64,000 nucleotides of DNA from the NCBI RefSeq assembly GCF_963966145.1, contig NC_091049.1:6076001-6140000 (forward strand). The letters run 5' to 3'. Positions within the stretch are counted from its first letter, which is position 1; each line of letters begins with the position of its first letter. The translations under genes were made by a program, and so were the position numbers. Under the pieces are notes generated by a model. That model was not told the DNA's origin, made no database searches, and saw nothing but the letters and a program-made list of their open reading frames with translations. Source of the DNA: Tenebrio molitor (lineage: Eukaryota > Arthropoda > Insecta > Coleoptera > Tenebrionidae). Shown here piece after piece: positions 21,808-33,165 of the stretch.

Positions 21808-23965
21808 ATGAATGACACAGTTAACAACTTGAAACCCATTCTCATTATTAATGATAATACAGCCATCTTAAGTCCTGTTGAAAATATAATTATCGAAATG
21901 GAAAATGAAACAATTCACTATCAATATAGTGAAAATGAACTAGTAGACAGAACTTATGAGACAGAAGAAAATGTTGAGACTGAAGAAAACGTTGAAACTG
22001 AGGAGCAAAACAATACAATAAATCCGAAGAACGAAAAAAATAAGGGCAATAAGAGAGTTATTAATAAAATGAAAAGAAGGTTAGGAAAATCTTATATAGA
22101 ATTTTCAAAACCACGAAACCAAAGAAATACTTTTCACAATGCGCAGAGGGACGAACGCAAAATGGGAGACAGATGTAAATGTAAATCGGGTTACTATAAG
22201 TGCAATGAATTTTCCGAAGATATCCACACAGAAATTTTTACGAATTTGTGGCAGTTAACCACCTGGGACCAAAGAACAACTTTTGTAGCTAATACAGTAG
22301 TAGTTTCAGAACCCAAGAAACGACGTGATCCAGAAACAGAAAACAAGCGACGATTAAATACACTAAAGTATAATCTATGGAACCAGAATCGATTGTTGCC
22401 TGTTTGTAAAACTATGTACCTTCGTACAACTGGGTTAAAAGAGTGGTCGGTGAGAAATTGGGCTACACAAAGCAAGATGGGAGTAACAACAAATCAGGCA
22501 AAAAGGGTTCAAAGTAGACCATCACGAACGAACGTACATAAAGAAGATCGAGAATTTATGGTCAATTTTTTAGACAAATTACCAAAACTTCCGTCGCATT
22601 ACTGTCGTAAAGCAACGAATAAGTTGTATCTTGAAGAAACATTTAAAACTGTGAGTGATGTATATAATTTATATAAAAAACAATGTGAAGAAAGCAGTTT
22701 AAAAAATATGTCATTAACTAGTTTCATGAAAGCAATAGGTGAAAAAAATATAGGTGTCTTTACACCCCGTAAAGACAGATGCGACTTGTGCGAAAAATAT
22801 AAACATCAAAATTTAGATCAAGAAGAATGGGAGAAACACAACCAAAAGAAGATAAAAGCAAGAAGCGAAAAGGACAGTGATAAACAAAAGGCTGAATCTG
22901 GCACATGTCATGTTATCACCAGTGTCCGGACGAAATAGTACCGGACAAGTTGACCAGTACAACTTTGCGTAATACCCCACTCACATATAAACACGATTCA
23001 GCTGGTTCGCTTTCAATAACAGGGAACCAGCTGAATCGTGTTCATGTGCGAGCGAGGGATTACGCAAAGTTGTACTGGTCGACTTGTCCGGTACTATTTC
23101 GTCCGGACACTGGTTATCACAGTTGATCTCCAGGCTGCAAAGTTGTCCCCACAAACTAAAGCTAGTGCACTTTATTACAGAACCAAATTGTGTTGCCACA
23201 ACTATACAATTTATGATTTAGAATCCCATGATGTGAGATGTTATTGGTTCGATGAGACGAATGCCGATTTACAGGCCTCTACTTTTGCATCGTGCTTAGT
23301 AGATTTTCTACAAGAAAAATATTTGAACGTTGACAAAAAGCCAATAATAATATATTCAGACGGGTGCACAGCACAGAACAGGAATGCAACTATGGCAAAT
23401 GCCTTACTTTATCTTGCCGAAAAATATGAAGTGTGCATTACGCAAAAAATTTTGGAAAAGGGTCACACTCAAATGGAGTGTGACTCCGTATATGCTACCA
23501 TTGAAAGGAAACTAAAAAATCAAGATAGGTATTTATCTGCCATTAGATTATGCAAGATTGTGCGAAAAATCTAGGCGAAAACAAAAACTCCAAAATGAAA
23601 AATTAATGAATCCTTACGTAGTTAAATGTCCAGATTACACGTTTTTCATCAATTATGGTGATAAAAAGAATCTCAAATATGAGTCTATCCGTCCAGGGAC
23701 AACTGTAAAGGATCCCGTCGTAACTGACCTGCGGGAAATTCAATATCTTCCATCTGGAGAAATTTATTTCAAAATTGATTTTGATGATGAGTATAAACTG
23801 TTACCACGGCGTGCGAAAAATATTAATTTGCGAGAATGCCAATTTGGAAATTTATTCTCGACGACCCGCAAAATAACAAAAAAGAAATTTGAGGACCTGC
23901 AACAAATTAAGCTAGTCATTCCGAAAGATTGCTGGCCGTTTTATGATGCCTTGATGACATTATAA
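21808..23965 (+). pseudogene. DDE-like transposase of the 4.7-kb element, disrupted twice
   Basis: A first block (376 codons) carries an acidic N-terminus, a short Cys region (DRCKCKSGYYKCNEF), a conserved SHYCRKATNKLYLEE block and an FTPRKDRCDLCEKYK zinc-binding motif. After a 195-bp MITE the frame resumes with VDLQAAKLSP (likely first Asp), KTKLCCHNYTIYDL, IIYSDGCTAQNRN (second Asp) and EKGHTQMECDSV (likely last acidic residues). A 1-2 bp shift near 23,565 then moves the frame to a C-terminal block of about 135 residues (GTTVKDPVVTDLREIQY...). This is a widespread animal family, usually annotated as uncharacterised, seen in cnidarians and insects. The nuclease-like D-D-E layout is my reading. 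Confidence 0.75.
22919..23113. mobile_element. 195-bp near-perfect palindromic MITE inserted in the transposase ORF
   Basis: It begins CCAGTGTCCGGACGAAATAG and ends with the inverse; the arms of about 90 bases pair almost completely. TTATCA lies on both sides (22913-22918 and 23114-23119), a 6-bp target duplication. Dropping the insert and one TTATCA brings the two transposase blocks into the same frame, which is strong evidence that this is a recent insertion. Confidence 0.9.
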
Positions 23966-24309
23966 TAATTGAAATAATTATTATTTAACAATGTTAATTT
24001 TTTAATAATGACTTGTTTATTATATTTTCTGATTCCATACTAAGAAAAAATAAAATTTCGTTTCTGTTTTGACTATATTTAGTATTTTTCATTTAAGTTT
24101 CTTATACGATAATATTTTTTAAATTTTTGTTGACTTATATTATGATTATTATGCTACTTACTAAAGAGTCAGCGTTAAAAAAAATAAACAAAATTGATAT
24201 AATTTTTTTTTTGTTGGTTAAATATTTCAACATACGAAACAGTAACTCGTATGTGCCTACCTTTTACAAGGCAGTACCTCGTAAACAAATATGATGGGAA
24301 ATAGTTATT

Positions 24310-24425
24310 TACACTACGAGAGAGGAAGGTAAAGCTTTTGTTCACGCGAATTGCATGTTCGGCCACGACGCGCAGCGGAGTGGTCGATGCAATTCAAGTG
24401 AACAAAAGCGGCCTTACTCTCGAGT
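24310..24425. repeat. Interrupted hairpin
   Basis: GTAAAGCTTTTGTTCAC...GAATTGCAT on the left pairs with ATGCAATTC...GTGAACAAAAGC on the right, with outer CGAGAG/CTCTCG arms. The loop holds CGACGCGCAGCGGAGTGG, and a nearly identical word (CGACGCGTAGCGGAGTGC) occurs at about 27,700. Confidence 0.6.
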
Positions 24426-24622
24426 GCTGTATTTGATTTTGTTCGATACCAGACATAACTCCTTAGAAAATGAGTCTGTAACTTCATATTCAAAATTTTA
24501 AATAAAATTAAAATAAAATAAATAAATCACATTTTCGGAGAGATCTGTTGCTATGGAAAAAAATAAAATACAAAATAAACAAAGTTTTGCAAAGTCAATA
24601 AAGTGATTGTGCACACCACGTT

Positions 24623-25094
24623 GTGGAAATGGATGAAGAAGAATTCTGTGTTCCTGATGACGTCCTGGAAGAGGCAAGTGCCGCGAAGTACCAAATGGTG
24701 CCTACGAAATCAAAATTACGATACCAGAAAGAATTGGAAATATTTACACAATGGCAGACCGAGATCAAGGGAAAAGACGAAAGCAGCATCAGCGCGGTTA
24801 TTCAATGTTGAAGAGTACACTGTTTGTATTTCAAAACGTTTATATCTCCAGGTCCAGGTATCCAGGTAAGAGGTTTTTTTAATAAGTTATTAGTTGTTTT
24901 AATATAATAAATTGTACAGGTTCAACAGTCTCACCTCCTTTTTGAAAACAAAATGTAGAAACTATCAGCCGAAAAAAGCTACAACTTCATCAAGAAACGA
25001 TGTTTGCAAGTTTTTACTGGAAGCGGCGGACCAAGAGTGGATCCTTCAGAAAGTTGTACTGATGATGGGCATATTCGGTGGCCGTCGTGATTAA
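24623..25094 (+). pseudogene. Crypton-like tyrosine recombinase, internally deleted
   Basis: The first part reads a short acidic start, then VPTKSKLRYQKELEIFTQW, the start pattern of Crypton-type tyrosine-recombinase proteins common in insects. A shifted frame then gives MLKSTLFVFQNVYISRSRYP, which through a GT-AG intron (donor GTAAGAGG, acceptor ATTGTACAG) runs into FNSLTSFLKTKC, NYQPKKATTSS, VCKFLLEAADQEWILQKVVL and MMGIFGGRRD-stop. The middle of the N-terminal domain is missing and the catalytic domain stops at its first Arg region. It lies inside the 4.7-kb element but belongs to an unrelated recombinase class. Confidence 0.7.
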
Positions 25095-25119
25095 TTATGT
25101 AAAGTGATGAATTGTTATA

Positions 25120-25634
25120 CAGTGAGTTTTTTTTAAGACTGGCCATAGGGTTTTACAAGCTACATTTTTCAACCCCCTGTTAACTTTTGTCCTCCTAGTT
25201 TTGTAGTAAAGTTGTGGGATATGATGATGAATTGAAACAATTTCAATTTAATAACCAGAATCAAGGAATAAGTTATAGCAAAAAAACGTTTTTTGAATTC
25301 CGTTTGCTCTAATTTTAAATTTTCAGTAGGTTAAAATTTCACCTGACATTTGTAATTTTGATATGTAATTGATTATGTGATTGCTTAACTGCCTCTGGAG
25401 GACATTTTGAACATTTCATTTAATTTTTATTAAAGTAAAGAAACTTGTTATAACATAAATAATGAATATATCGTTATAAAATGTAAAATATTAATGTTCA
25501 CACTATTTTTTACAAATAACATTTTATTTGTAAATTGTCTATTACAACCATTTAGGTATTACAAATACAAAGTTAACAGGAGGTTGAAAAATTAGCATGG
25601 AAAACCCTCTGACCAGTCCCTAAAAAACGCACTG
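25120..25634. mobile_element. 515-bp MITE with CAGTGMG ends
   Basis: Left CAGTGAGTTTTTTTTAAGAC and about 45 more bases (through CCATAGGGTTTTACAAGC...CAACCCCCTGTTAACTTT) recur inverted at the right end. No coding sequence. A TA precedes the left end. Confidence 0.75.
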
Positions 25635-25637
25635 CAT

Positions 25638-25800
25638 ACGTTATTCACGTTGAATTGAACATTTCAAGGTCAAATAATAAAAGCATTGCTAAATTCGCAT
25701 TATGTTGGTTAGCTGCATGTCACTATTTACATAACATAATTACAGAGCCAAAAAATAAAATTATTTGACCTTGAAATGTTCAACTCCACGTGAATAACGT
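25638..25800. mobile_element. 163-bp MITE with ACGTTATTCACG ends
   Basis: ACGTTATTCACGTTGAATTG through GAACATTTCAAGGTCAAATAAT is repeated inverted at the right end, about 42 aligned bases with few mismatches. It abuts the previous MITE almost directly, so one probably inserted at the edge of the other. Confidence 0.75.
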
Positions 25801-26477
25801 TTAGTTATTATTGGTATGTAATTATTTTCAATATACAAAATTCTTTTTCAAAAAATCGAATTTCAATTATGCGTGAGCGAAAGTGCGTGAGTGAAAGTGG
25901 AACCATTCCCTCACTGGTAACCATGGATACAGACCCACTTTCTAGGGAGGTATCGAACAAAATTATTATAGAAACATGATTTGTCTCTATTATATAATTA
26001 TACTCATACAACATAATCTTCAAAATCTATTAAAAATTGACTGTCAGCGTTTTTTTCGATTCCTGCACAATTTAGTTTTAAGCACTTACGAGGTACTGCG
26101 TTGGAGCCGTCGATATGTAGAAACTATCTAAATGGTTTTCTTCGTCATTTTTTTTTCTTAAAAGCTAAACATACCCAATTGTGCTAAACCTTCATATTCT
26201 TCTTGTCGATTCTAAAAAATATTGAACAAATTGAAATTGATTACCGAAATTATTTAAGAGAAAAAGATTTTTGTTCGGTTTTTACACAATCATATTCATA
26301 ACCTGTCAATAACTTCTTGACAACCGTTGTCATGGACAAGAGCAGTTTACCACGTCTGTTTCCAAGATGGTAAGCTCTGTTTACTCGTTGCTAACGATAA
26401 ACTCGATGGTAAGTAATTTTTGGTGTTCTAGAACGGTAAGTAAAGTTTATTCGAAGTTAATCGATTATTATAATAAT

Positions 26478-27009
26478 TTTTATGTAGACAGAAGTTGAAG
26501 ACAAGATGTGGGGGCACTTTCTGGAAACTCATAAAGCTCTTGTAGTCGGCTTTCCTTGGCGCTGCAGTGAAATAGCATTAACAAACTTGCCGCGACATTG
26601 GCAATGTCAAAATTTTCATACTCCGCATTTTCCTTGTCTTCTTGATTAGGTACACATTGAGGTTGTTGGTTTCGAAAATTCTTAATTTATGTAGACAGAA
26701 GTTGAAGACAAGATGTTAGCACTTTCTGGAAACTCACACGGCTCTTGTAGTCGGCTTTTTTGGCGCTGCAACGAAATAGCATTAGCAAACTTGCCGCGAC
26801 ATTGGCATTGTCAAAATTTTCATACCCCGCATTTTCCTTGTCTTCTTGATTACACATTGAGATCGTTGGTTTCGAAAATTCTTCATTTATGTAGACGGAA
26901 GTTGATGAAGACAAGATGTTAGCACTTTCTGGAAACTCACACAGCTGTTGTAGTCGGACTACCTTGCCACTGCAACGAAACAATTTTAGTAACAGACTTG
27001 CCGCGACAT
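26478..27009. repeat. Three tandem ~200-bp repeats with an open minus-strand frame
   Basis: Units start at TATGTAGACAGAAGTTGAAG near 26,484, 26,690 and 26,888 (the third truncated by the next MITE). Each has AGCACTTTCTGGAAACTCA, GTAGTCGGCTTT, TTGCCGCGACATTGGCA and CATTTTCCTTGTCTTCTTGA. On the minus strand units 2-3 stay open for 98 codons with a CNQEDKENAGYENFDNANVAASLL-type peptide (20-residue core). That peptide resembles the low-complexity C-terminal tails of Crypton-like proteins; the resemblance is weak. Confidence 0.7.
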
Positions 27010-27396
27010 TATACTTGGGCCAACCAACAGATATAGTAATAAAACCGCCCCCTAGTGCCCGCGTATTTTAAATAGCAGCTTCCAATTGGCTTATTCAAAA
27101 CGTGAGCAGATTTTCGAAAGCCTGATGTACATCCACAAAAATTACTTGACGGCATCCGGCATCTCATTCGTTTTAACCTCGCTTCGGGAGTTTGACCACG
27201 TGTTTATGTTTGTTTGTTTTCCTTGGCATTTTTTAAATTTGTATTACAAAATAGTTTTTTTTTTCAAGACTTATAAGAATGACAAATGGCAAAGAACTTA
27301 CTTCATTGTGAAACAGGCTTCGGCGTATATCGTTCTACGCAACTAGGCCACATCCCCTTTTTTTTATTACTATATCTCTTGGTTGGCCCAAGTATA
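27010..27396. mobile_element. 387-bp MITE with TATACTTGGGCCAACC ends
   Basis: The first ~33 bases (TATACTTGGGCCAACCAACA then GATATAGTAATAAAA) are inverted at the right end with minor differences. It truncates the third tandem unit of the preceding repeat. No clear coding content. Confidence 0.75.
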
Positions 27397-28640
27397 GAAT
27401 TTGTTGGAATATTCAAGCAACGATTCTGCGTTCTGCGCACCCCGGCGCGCATACACCGCGATAACGCGCTCGCGCAAAAGGATGTGGGCAGATGTGTCAT
27501 TCATTGTCAACATTTCTAAACCATACCTTAGCTACTCATAACCAAGCTTAAGTTAATTTGACAGTTTTTTTGAAAATATCAATCATAATGACAGTAAAGG
27601 TGCATTTACATTGACACTTTTTGAAATGACAATAACAGACTGCCCAGGATTTCATGTCCCTCATTGTACAATATTGTTTATAAGGAAGCCTTTAAAACAC
27701 GACGCGTAGCGGAGTGCTTTTAACGTCGCAAATGCTTTAAAGACCCTTAAAACGTGTATTATACGCTATTTTTTATTATACTTGCACTACAATCTGAAAA
27801 ATATAACAAAAAAAGTAAATTCAAATACCTTTTCCGAAGTAATCTGTGTCATTAATTGTTGAGATAGAAATGGTCAATTGTTGTTGTTTCGTTCTCCTGT
27901 ATATTTATTAAAAATTGTGTATAAATGTGTATAATAGGTATTTATTATTATTATTATTCAAAATGTAGGTGAATTTGAAAAAACGGGAAATGACATATGT
28001 ATTTCGTAATGTAATTTGGGTTTTAAATATTTGTCAATTAATTGTCTACTCGACAGTACCTATCAAATAATTTTTAAACACTTTATGTCATTGAATTATT
28101 TATTTATATCCTGACATACCGTCAAAACATTGTAATCTATTTCTAAAAAGCTATTTTCAAACTGACAAACATGAAAAGAAACGTGTCGGGTTTTTTTTTT
28201 TTGACATTTCCCGTTTTTTTTTTAAATTGAAATACATACAATTAAAACCAGACATCACTTTTGTGTTACGTCAAAATCCAAATGTGTAATTAATGCTTTT
28301 TTGACACTGACATTTAAATGATGGCTAGTTTTTTTTTTTGCCGGCCTTTGTACGTACTATCACGATCATAAAATTTTGGATATCAAACTTCTGTCCCATT
28401 TAAAAAAATTACTCTAAACCATGCTTTATTGAAACTGTCACATGAAAGATGAAATTGTTGTCAATTTGACACCGGTTTAAAATATAATTTTTTTAATATT
28501 TTCTCGGTAAATCTGACATTCACATTTTCAAAACTGTCACAATCAAAATTGAGGTTATTAATACATAAGGGTCGTTTTAAAATGTATGACAGCACGATGA
28601 CATTAGTGTCCAAAATTTTTTGATCGCAATATATGTGTAT
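27397..28640. other. Repeat-rich stretch without genes
   Basis: Between about 27,975 and 28,215 inverted AAAAACGGGAAATGA words bound a MITE-like insert related to 20,300-20,496 (the internal TACCTATCAAATAATTTTTAAA word is shared). A GACGCGTAGCGGAGTGC word is at 27,700. Otherwise AT-rich. Confidence 0.45.
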
Positions 28641-30084
28641 ATGTAGAAACGCCTTGTTTTATGCATTCGCTTTGCTCGTATATCAATTTTTGTATTCTTA
28701 CATGTTTTATAATAAATATTGTATCATTTTATTTGACCTTGTTTTGAATTATCACCCAAAAAATTTTTTTGGAAGCAGTGCATAGTACAGGATTCAATTT
28801 TGCCGCCTTAGCACGATTACAGGCCTCCAATCAACTTTTTACCGACTCTTCGTAAAACTTTTTTGCGGCAACTATAGATGGCGCCGAAACTTGTTATCCG
28901 TTGAATCTGAGAGAGTGGCCAATCTATTCTCTTCTTTATCTAGGGGGAGCACTACACACGCAGTCCATGTTATAGAGGTCAGTCATAGATAACCTAGATG
29001 AAGAGAAATAGATAGGCCACTCTCTCTCTCAAAAGAGAAACACATTTTGTAGCGCCATCTGTTGAAGGTATGGGTTTACACAGCCGCTAAAAGGTCTCAG
29101 AAATACAGATTTCTTTAACGTAAAACATCGGAGAAAAATGCGCGGGATATTCAAATAATATTTTTTTTCCAAGGAATTGCAGTCGCCCAATCAACACTAA
29201 TCACAATCAACATTGTATGTACATAAAAATATAATAATATTTTACGTTAAAATAAAATATTAAATAATTATATGTAACACAACTTTGATTAAAATGTGAT
29301 TAGTGTTGAATGAGCAACCTAAAAAAAAATACATACACAAAGAGAATGGTAACAATAAAAAAAAATACAAACTTTCAAACTATATTATAACTACTGTCAT
29401 TATGTAACAAAATGATGGGACAAAACAACGTACATATACATAAATATATTTCCTACAGGAAGCACCCAATTATAGGAAATAATGTGCTGAGAGCACGGTA
29501 CATACGACAAGATTACAGATAATGATCTCAACTCTCTAAAGACAATAGTCGACATTCTACAGCGTCGAGAATTGTCTTCAGAGAGTCAAAGTGTATGTCA
29601 CACCTTGTAGCGAACTGATTAAAGTTGTTACACATTAAAATGACCGGCGACTTAAGTAACACATTTGTTTTGTAGCTTTAGGAATATAAAACGTAGTAGA
29701 AAAACTTAACTTAACAGTAACACAGACCGGAACACTGAAGAAAAACGAAAGAGCGGAGATGCAAAGACGAACTGTTCACGACCAGCGAAAGAAGGAAAAG
29801 AAGTAAACAACGAAACAGCGTCCGCACGTGCTAAAAACAACTTGGTCTTGGTATTTTTATTTTACCAATTTTACCCACCAAGTTTCTGTTGGCAGTGTCA
29901 TGGAGGAACGATGGTGGGGCCATCTATAAAAAGTATGATTAACTAAATATGTGTTTCTCGCTGTTTCATATGAAGTGCCAACCCCCTGATAGATAAGAGA
30001 CAATTGACACGCGTTGGCTTGTGTTGTTATTAATTTATTAGTGTTTGTTAAATCAAATTGTTTTTAGGGGGTAAGTAATATGTT
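28641..30084 (-). repeat. Inverted, internally expanded copy of the 2.4-kb repeat
   Basis: 28,641-28,985 is the reverse complement of 31,560-31,873, nearly base for base. 29,990-30,084 is the reverse complement of 30,690-30,740 and of 55,868-55,960. About 1 kb lies between (28,990-29,990). That insert has its own inverted words (CAACACTAATCACAATCAAC near 29,190 and inverse near 29,295) and a strong hairpin at 29,538-29,585 (CTCTCTAAAGACAAT paired with ATTGTCTTCAGAGAG). With the 30.7-kb copy it forms a large fold-back. Confidence 0.75.
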
Positions 30085-30092
30085 TTGAGGTA

Positions 30093-30690
30093 ATGTTGCA
30101 GTTTAAGGTCCTACTAGTACGCACCGCTACTGCGCACGGGGAATACGTGCACGATTTCTTCTCCTACTTTCCTCTGTATTTGCAGTATGAACTTACACCG
30201 TTGCCAGATTTGTTAAAGAATTAACACCTTTTTCTCGATCACTTGCGGAATCAGGATTGTTCAAATTGTTCTGCTTTTGTTACCATAGGGAAATAATTTT
30301 GTTTATGAAAAAATGTGAACGTGTATAAATTCGACTATTATAATAGCCGTTTGCACCGTCGTAGCTTAAAAATAAGAAAAGCATAAAACCTTGGTTACAA
30401 TTATTAAAATCGTAGCAACAATTGTTTTTAAGGTTGGTTTAAACAATGAAGCGATTCTTTAAAAAATTGGGCTAATCACCCTATTACAAACAAGACTACC
30501 AATAGAACTAAACAAATTAACAAATTGCTCCAAAACGCACATGATCGAGAAAAGGGTGTTAATTCGTTAATAAATCTGGCAACGGTGTAAGTTCATACTG
30601 CAAATACAGAGGAAAATGGGAGAAGAAATCGTGCACGTATTCCCGGTGCGCAGTAGCGGTGCGTACTAGTAGGACCTTAAACTGCAACAT
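30093..30690. mobile_element. ~600-bp fold-back MITE at the centre of the large inverted repeat
   Basis: The left end (ATGTTGCAGTTTAAGGTCCT and ~125 further bases, through CGCACCGCTACTGCGCAC and CTTACACCGTTGCCAG to TTTCTCGATCA) recurs inverted at the right end with few changes. No coding sequence. It separates the two inverted arms. Confidence 0.8.
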
Positions 30691-30783
30691 AACAAACACT
30701 AATAAATTAATAACAACACAAGCCAACGCGTGTGTCAATTGTCTCTTATCTATGACTGACCTCTATAACATGGACTGCGTGTG

Positions 30784-31552
30784 CATGACCAACTTCATTA
30801 AACTATGTTATGGCCATCCCAAATGTCGAAAAAACGTAAACCAAATGACAAGCCGATGATGGAGATGAAGTGGCGATATCTAGTGAAATTTAGAATAACC
30901 ACACATTTAAAAAGTTAAGTATCAGGTTATGTTATATGCCATTTCATTGTCAAAAACTGTCAGTTTATACGTTTTCGTCGTGGAACCTGATCATTTCGTA
31001 GTAAAACGATGCAAGAATTACAGAAATCGAGGTTTTAAGACGCTAACTTTCCTCTAAATACGTTTTTACACCCGCAAGTATGAAAAAACACAGCAAAACC
31101 GCTCTGAATGGGAATTTCGTCGTGGAACTTGATCATTTCGGAGTAAAACGATGCAAGAATTACAGAATTCGAGGTTTTAAGACGCTAACTTTCCTCTAAA
31201 TACGTTTTTACACACGCAAGTATGAAAGATCACAGCAAAACTGCTCCGAATGGGAATTTCGTCGTGGAGCTTGATCATTTCGGAGTAAAACGATGCAAGA
31301 ATTACAGAATTCGAGGTTCTAAGACGCCAACTAATTTTTCATGTTCCTGCCATAGTGTCATAAAAGTATAAACTGACAGTTTTTGACAATGAAATGGCAT
31401 ATAACATAACCTGATATTTAACTTTTTAAATGTGTGGTTATTCTAAATTTCACTAGATATCGCCACTTCATCTCCATCATCGGCTTGTCATTTGGTTTAC
31501 GTTTTTTCGACATTTGGGATGGCCATAACATAGTTTAATGAAGTTGGTCATG
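30784..31552. mobile_element. 769-bp fold-back element with three 142-bp internal repeats
   Basis: Ends CATGACCAACTTCATTAAAC and its inverse, with ~190-bp terminal inverted repeats reaching ACTGTCAGTTTATAC. Between them TTCGTCGTGGARCYTGATCA units start at 30,974, 31,116 and 31,258, an exact 142-bp period. GCGTGTG flanks both sides (30,777-30,783; 31,553-31,559). The uninterrupted site is present at about 55,990 and, inverted, near 28,960, proving insertion. Confidence 0.9.
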
Positions 31553-33165
31553 GCGTGTGTAGTGCTCCCCCTAGATAAAGAAGAGAATAGATTGGCCACT
31601 CTCTCAGATTCAACGGATAACAAGTTTCGGCGCCATCTATAGTTGCCGCAAAAAAGTTTTACGAAGAGTCGGTAAAAAGTTGATTGGAGGCCTGTAATCG
31701 TGCTAAGGCGGCAAAATTGAATCCTGTACTATGCACTGCTTCCAAAAAAATTTTTAGGGTGATAATTCAAAACAAGGTCAAATAAAATGTTACAATATTT
31801 ATTATAAAACATGTAAGAATACAAAAATTGATATACGAGCAAAGCGAATGCATAAAACAAGGCGTTTCTACATAAAGTTCATTCACGTTGGATTTTATTT
31901 ATTTTATTTATTTATTTATTTATTTTTTTATTTATTTATTTTTTATTTTATTTATTCTTTGAAGGTAGAGAAGGTAAGGTAGGTGAATTTGGTATTTTTT
32001 AAAAGCGCAAGTCAAGAGAAAGACAATAAAACCACTTTTATTCGATTTTGTTATTTACTTGATTTACTGGTTAATTAACATGTTAAAAATCCGGTAAATT
32101 ATGTAAATTATATAATTTACCGGTAAATTTACAACACTAGACTCAAAATAATGACATAATTTATCTTGTGTTTTTTCAAATTTCTGAATCTCCTATTATT
32201 CTTTTAAAGTTTTCGTAGTAGGTACCTATTTAATGTAGTGTTAACGTTGTGTAGATGTTAGTCGGGTGTGGTGTTTAGTTTATTTATAAGTGGTATTTGG
32301 TTAAGTGCATTGTGAAAACTTGCGGAAGAAGAAGTAATGTTAATGTTACTTTTCAAATTTTTCCAAAGACATGATTTACACCTACTTGATGAAAAAGCTT
32401 GTGTTTTGCTTTGTATTTTAATAATTTCATTTTTTAATATATTTTTTTAGATGGGATATAATGTTTTATTTCTTTTAATATTGTTTTAAACTTCATTTTG
32501 TAAAAAATTTGTAACATGTGTTTTGATTAATCCATGATTTTTGTGATTAACACATGTTGCAGATTTTTTACAAAAAATTAAGAAATTTACGAAAGTGATG
32601 AAATCCAACATTTGAATTTCCCGCAATGCGATACAACTAGCGCTTGTGCGGCATTACCCTGAACCTTAAAGTACAAATTGTGGTGGGGACGCTAGAGTCG
32701 CCAATCTATAGCTATATATATATTTATAATCTATGGGCCCAGGCCCACAGGAACGGCCGCTGTGTCAACACTGTCAACCTATGGTGTCAACCACAGAACA
32801 CCTAAGATATGGTGTCAACTCTCAACTGTGTATATTATGTGGTCTACGTAACGGAACTACAACCGACAAGTAAAAATCCAAACTGAATTATCGACCGAAA
32901 AAGCGTCACGCTCGATCCTGGTCTAGATGGCGCTAACCATATTATCGTTCCAAGGCCATCTGAATCAAAAAGCTACGCTTATAAGGCCGTTTCAATTTTC
33001 GAGTTTTCCATATAAACTTTGTTTCTGTGACATTTCGGGCGGCAGAACCTTTTTGCGCTCCATCTACCGATTTCGAACGCAATCGATTGAGACTTTTTAC
33101 TTTGAGGTTAAGTGCTTAAAACGTCAATTAAAACATGAATGCAATAAAATATCCAAGATCCGAGC

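Larger units (their letters stand above)
21422..26112. mobile_element. 4.7-kb DNA transposon with perfect 29-bp TIRs and ATAT target duplication
   Basis: The first 29 bases (starting CGACGGCTCCAACGCAGTAC) are exactly the reverse complement of the last 29. ATAT flanks both ends (21418-21421, 26113-26116), a 4-bp duplication as in the Sola superfamily; that assignment is inference. Subterminal copies of an ACCTCGTA word recur inside (21.57, 21.61, 24.27 kb). Contents: a plus-strand transposase pseudogene, a palindromic MITE inside it, a hairpin at 24.3 kb, a Crypton-like fragment and two further MITEs. Confidence 0.85.

Noticed and set aside
22905..23126. Short frames across 22.9-23.1 kb on both strands
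   Set aside because: They lie within the palindromic MITE, whose two arms give mirror-image peptides.
26478..27009. CRISPR-like array
   Set aside because: Only three ~200-bp units, no short spacers between constant repeats, and the context is an animal genome.
31895..31955. TTTA microsatellite as a functional feature
   Set aside because: Low-complexity run whose length differs between the two repeat copies; no sign of function.
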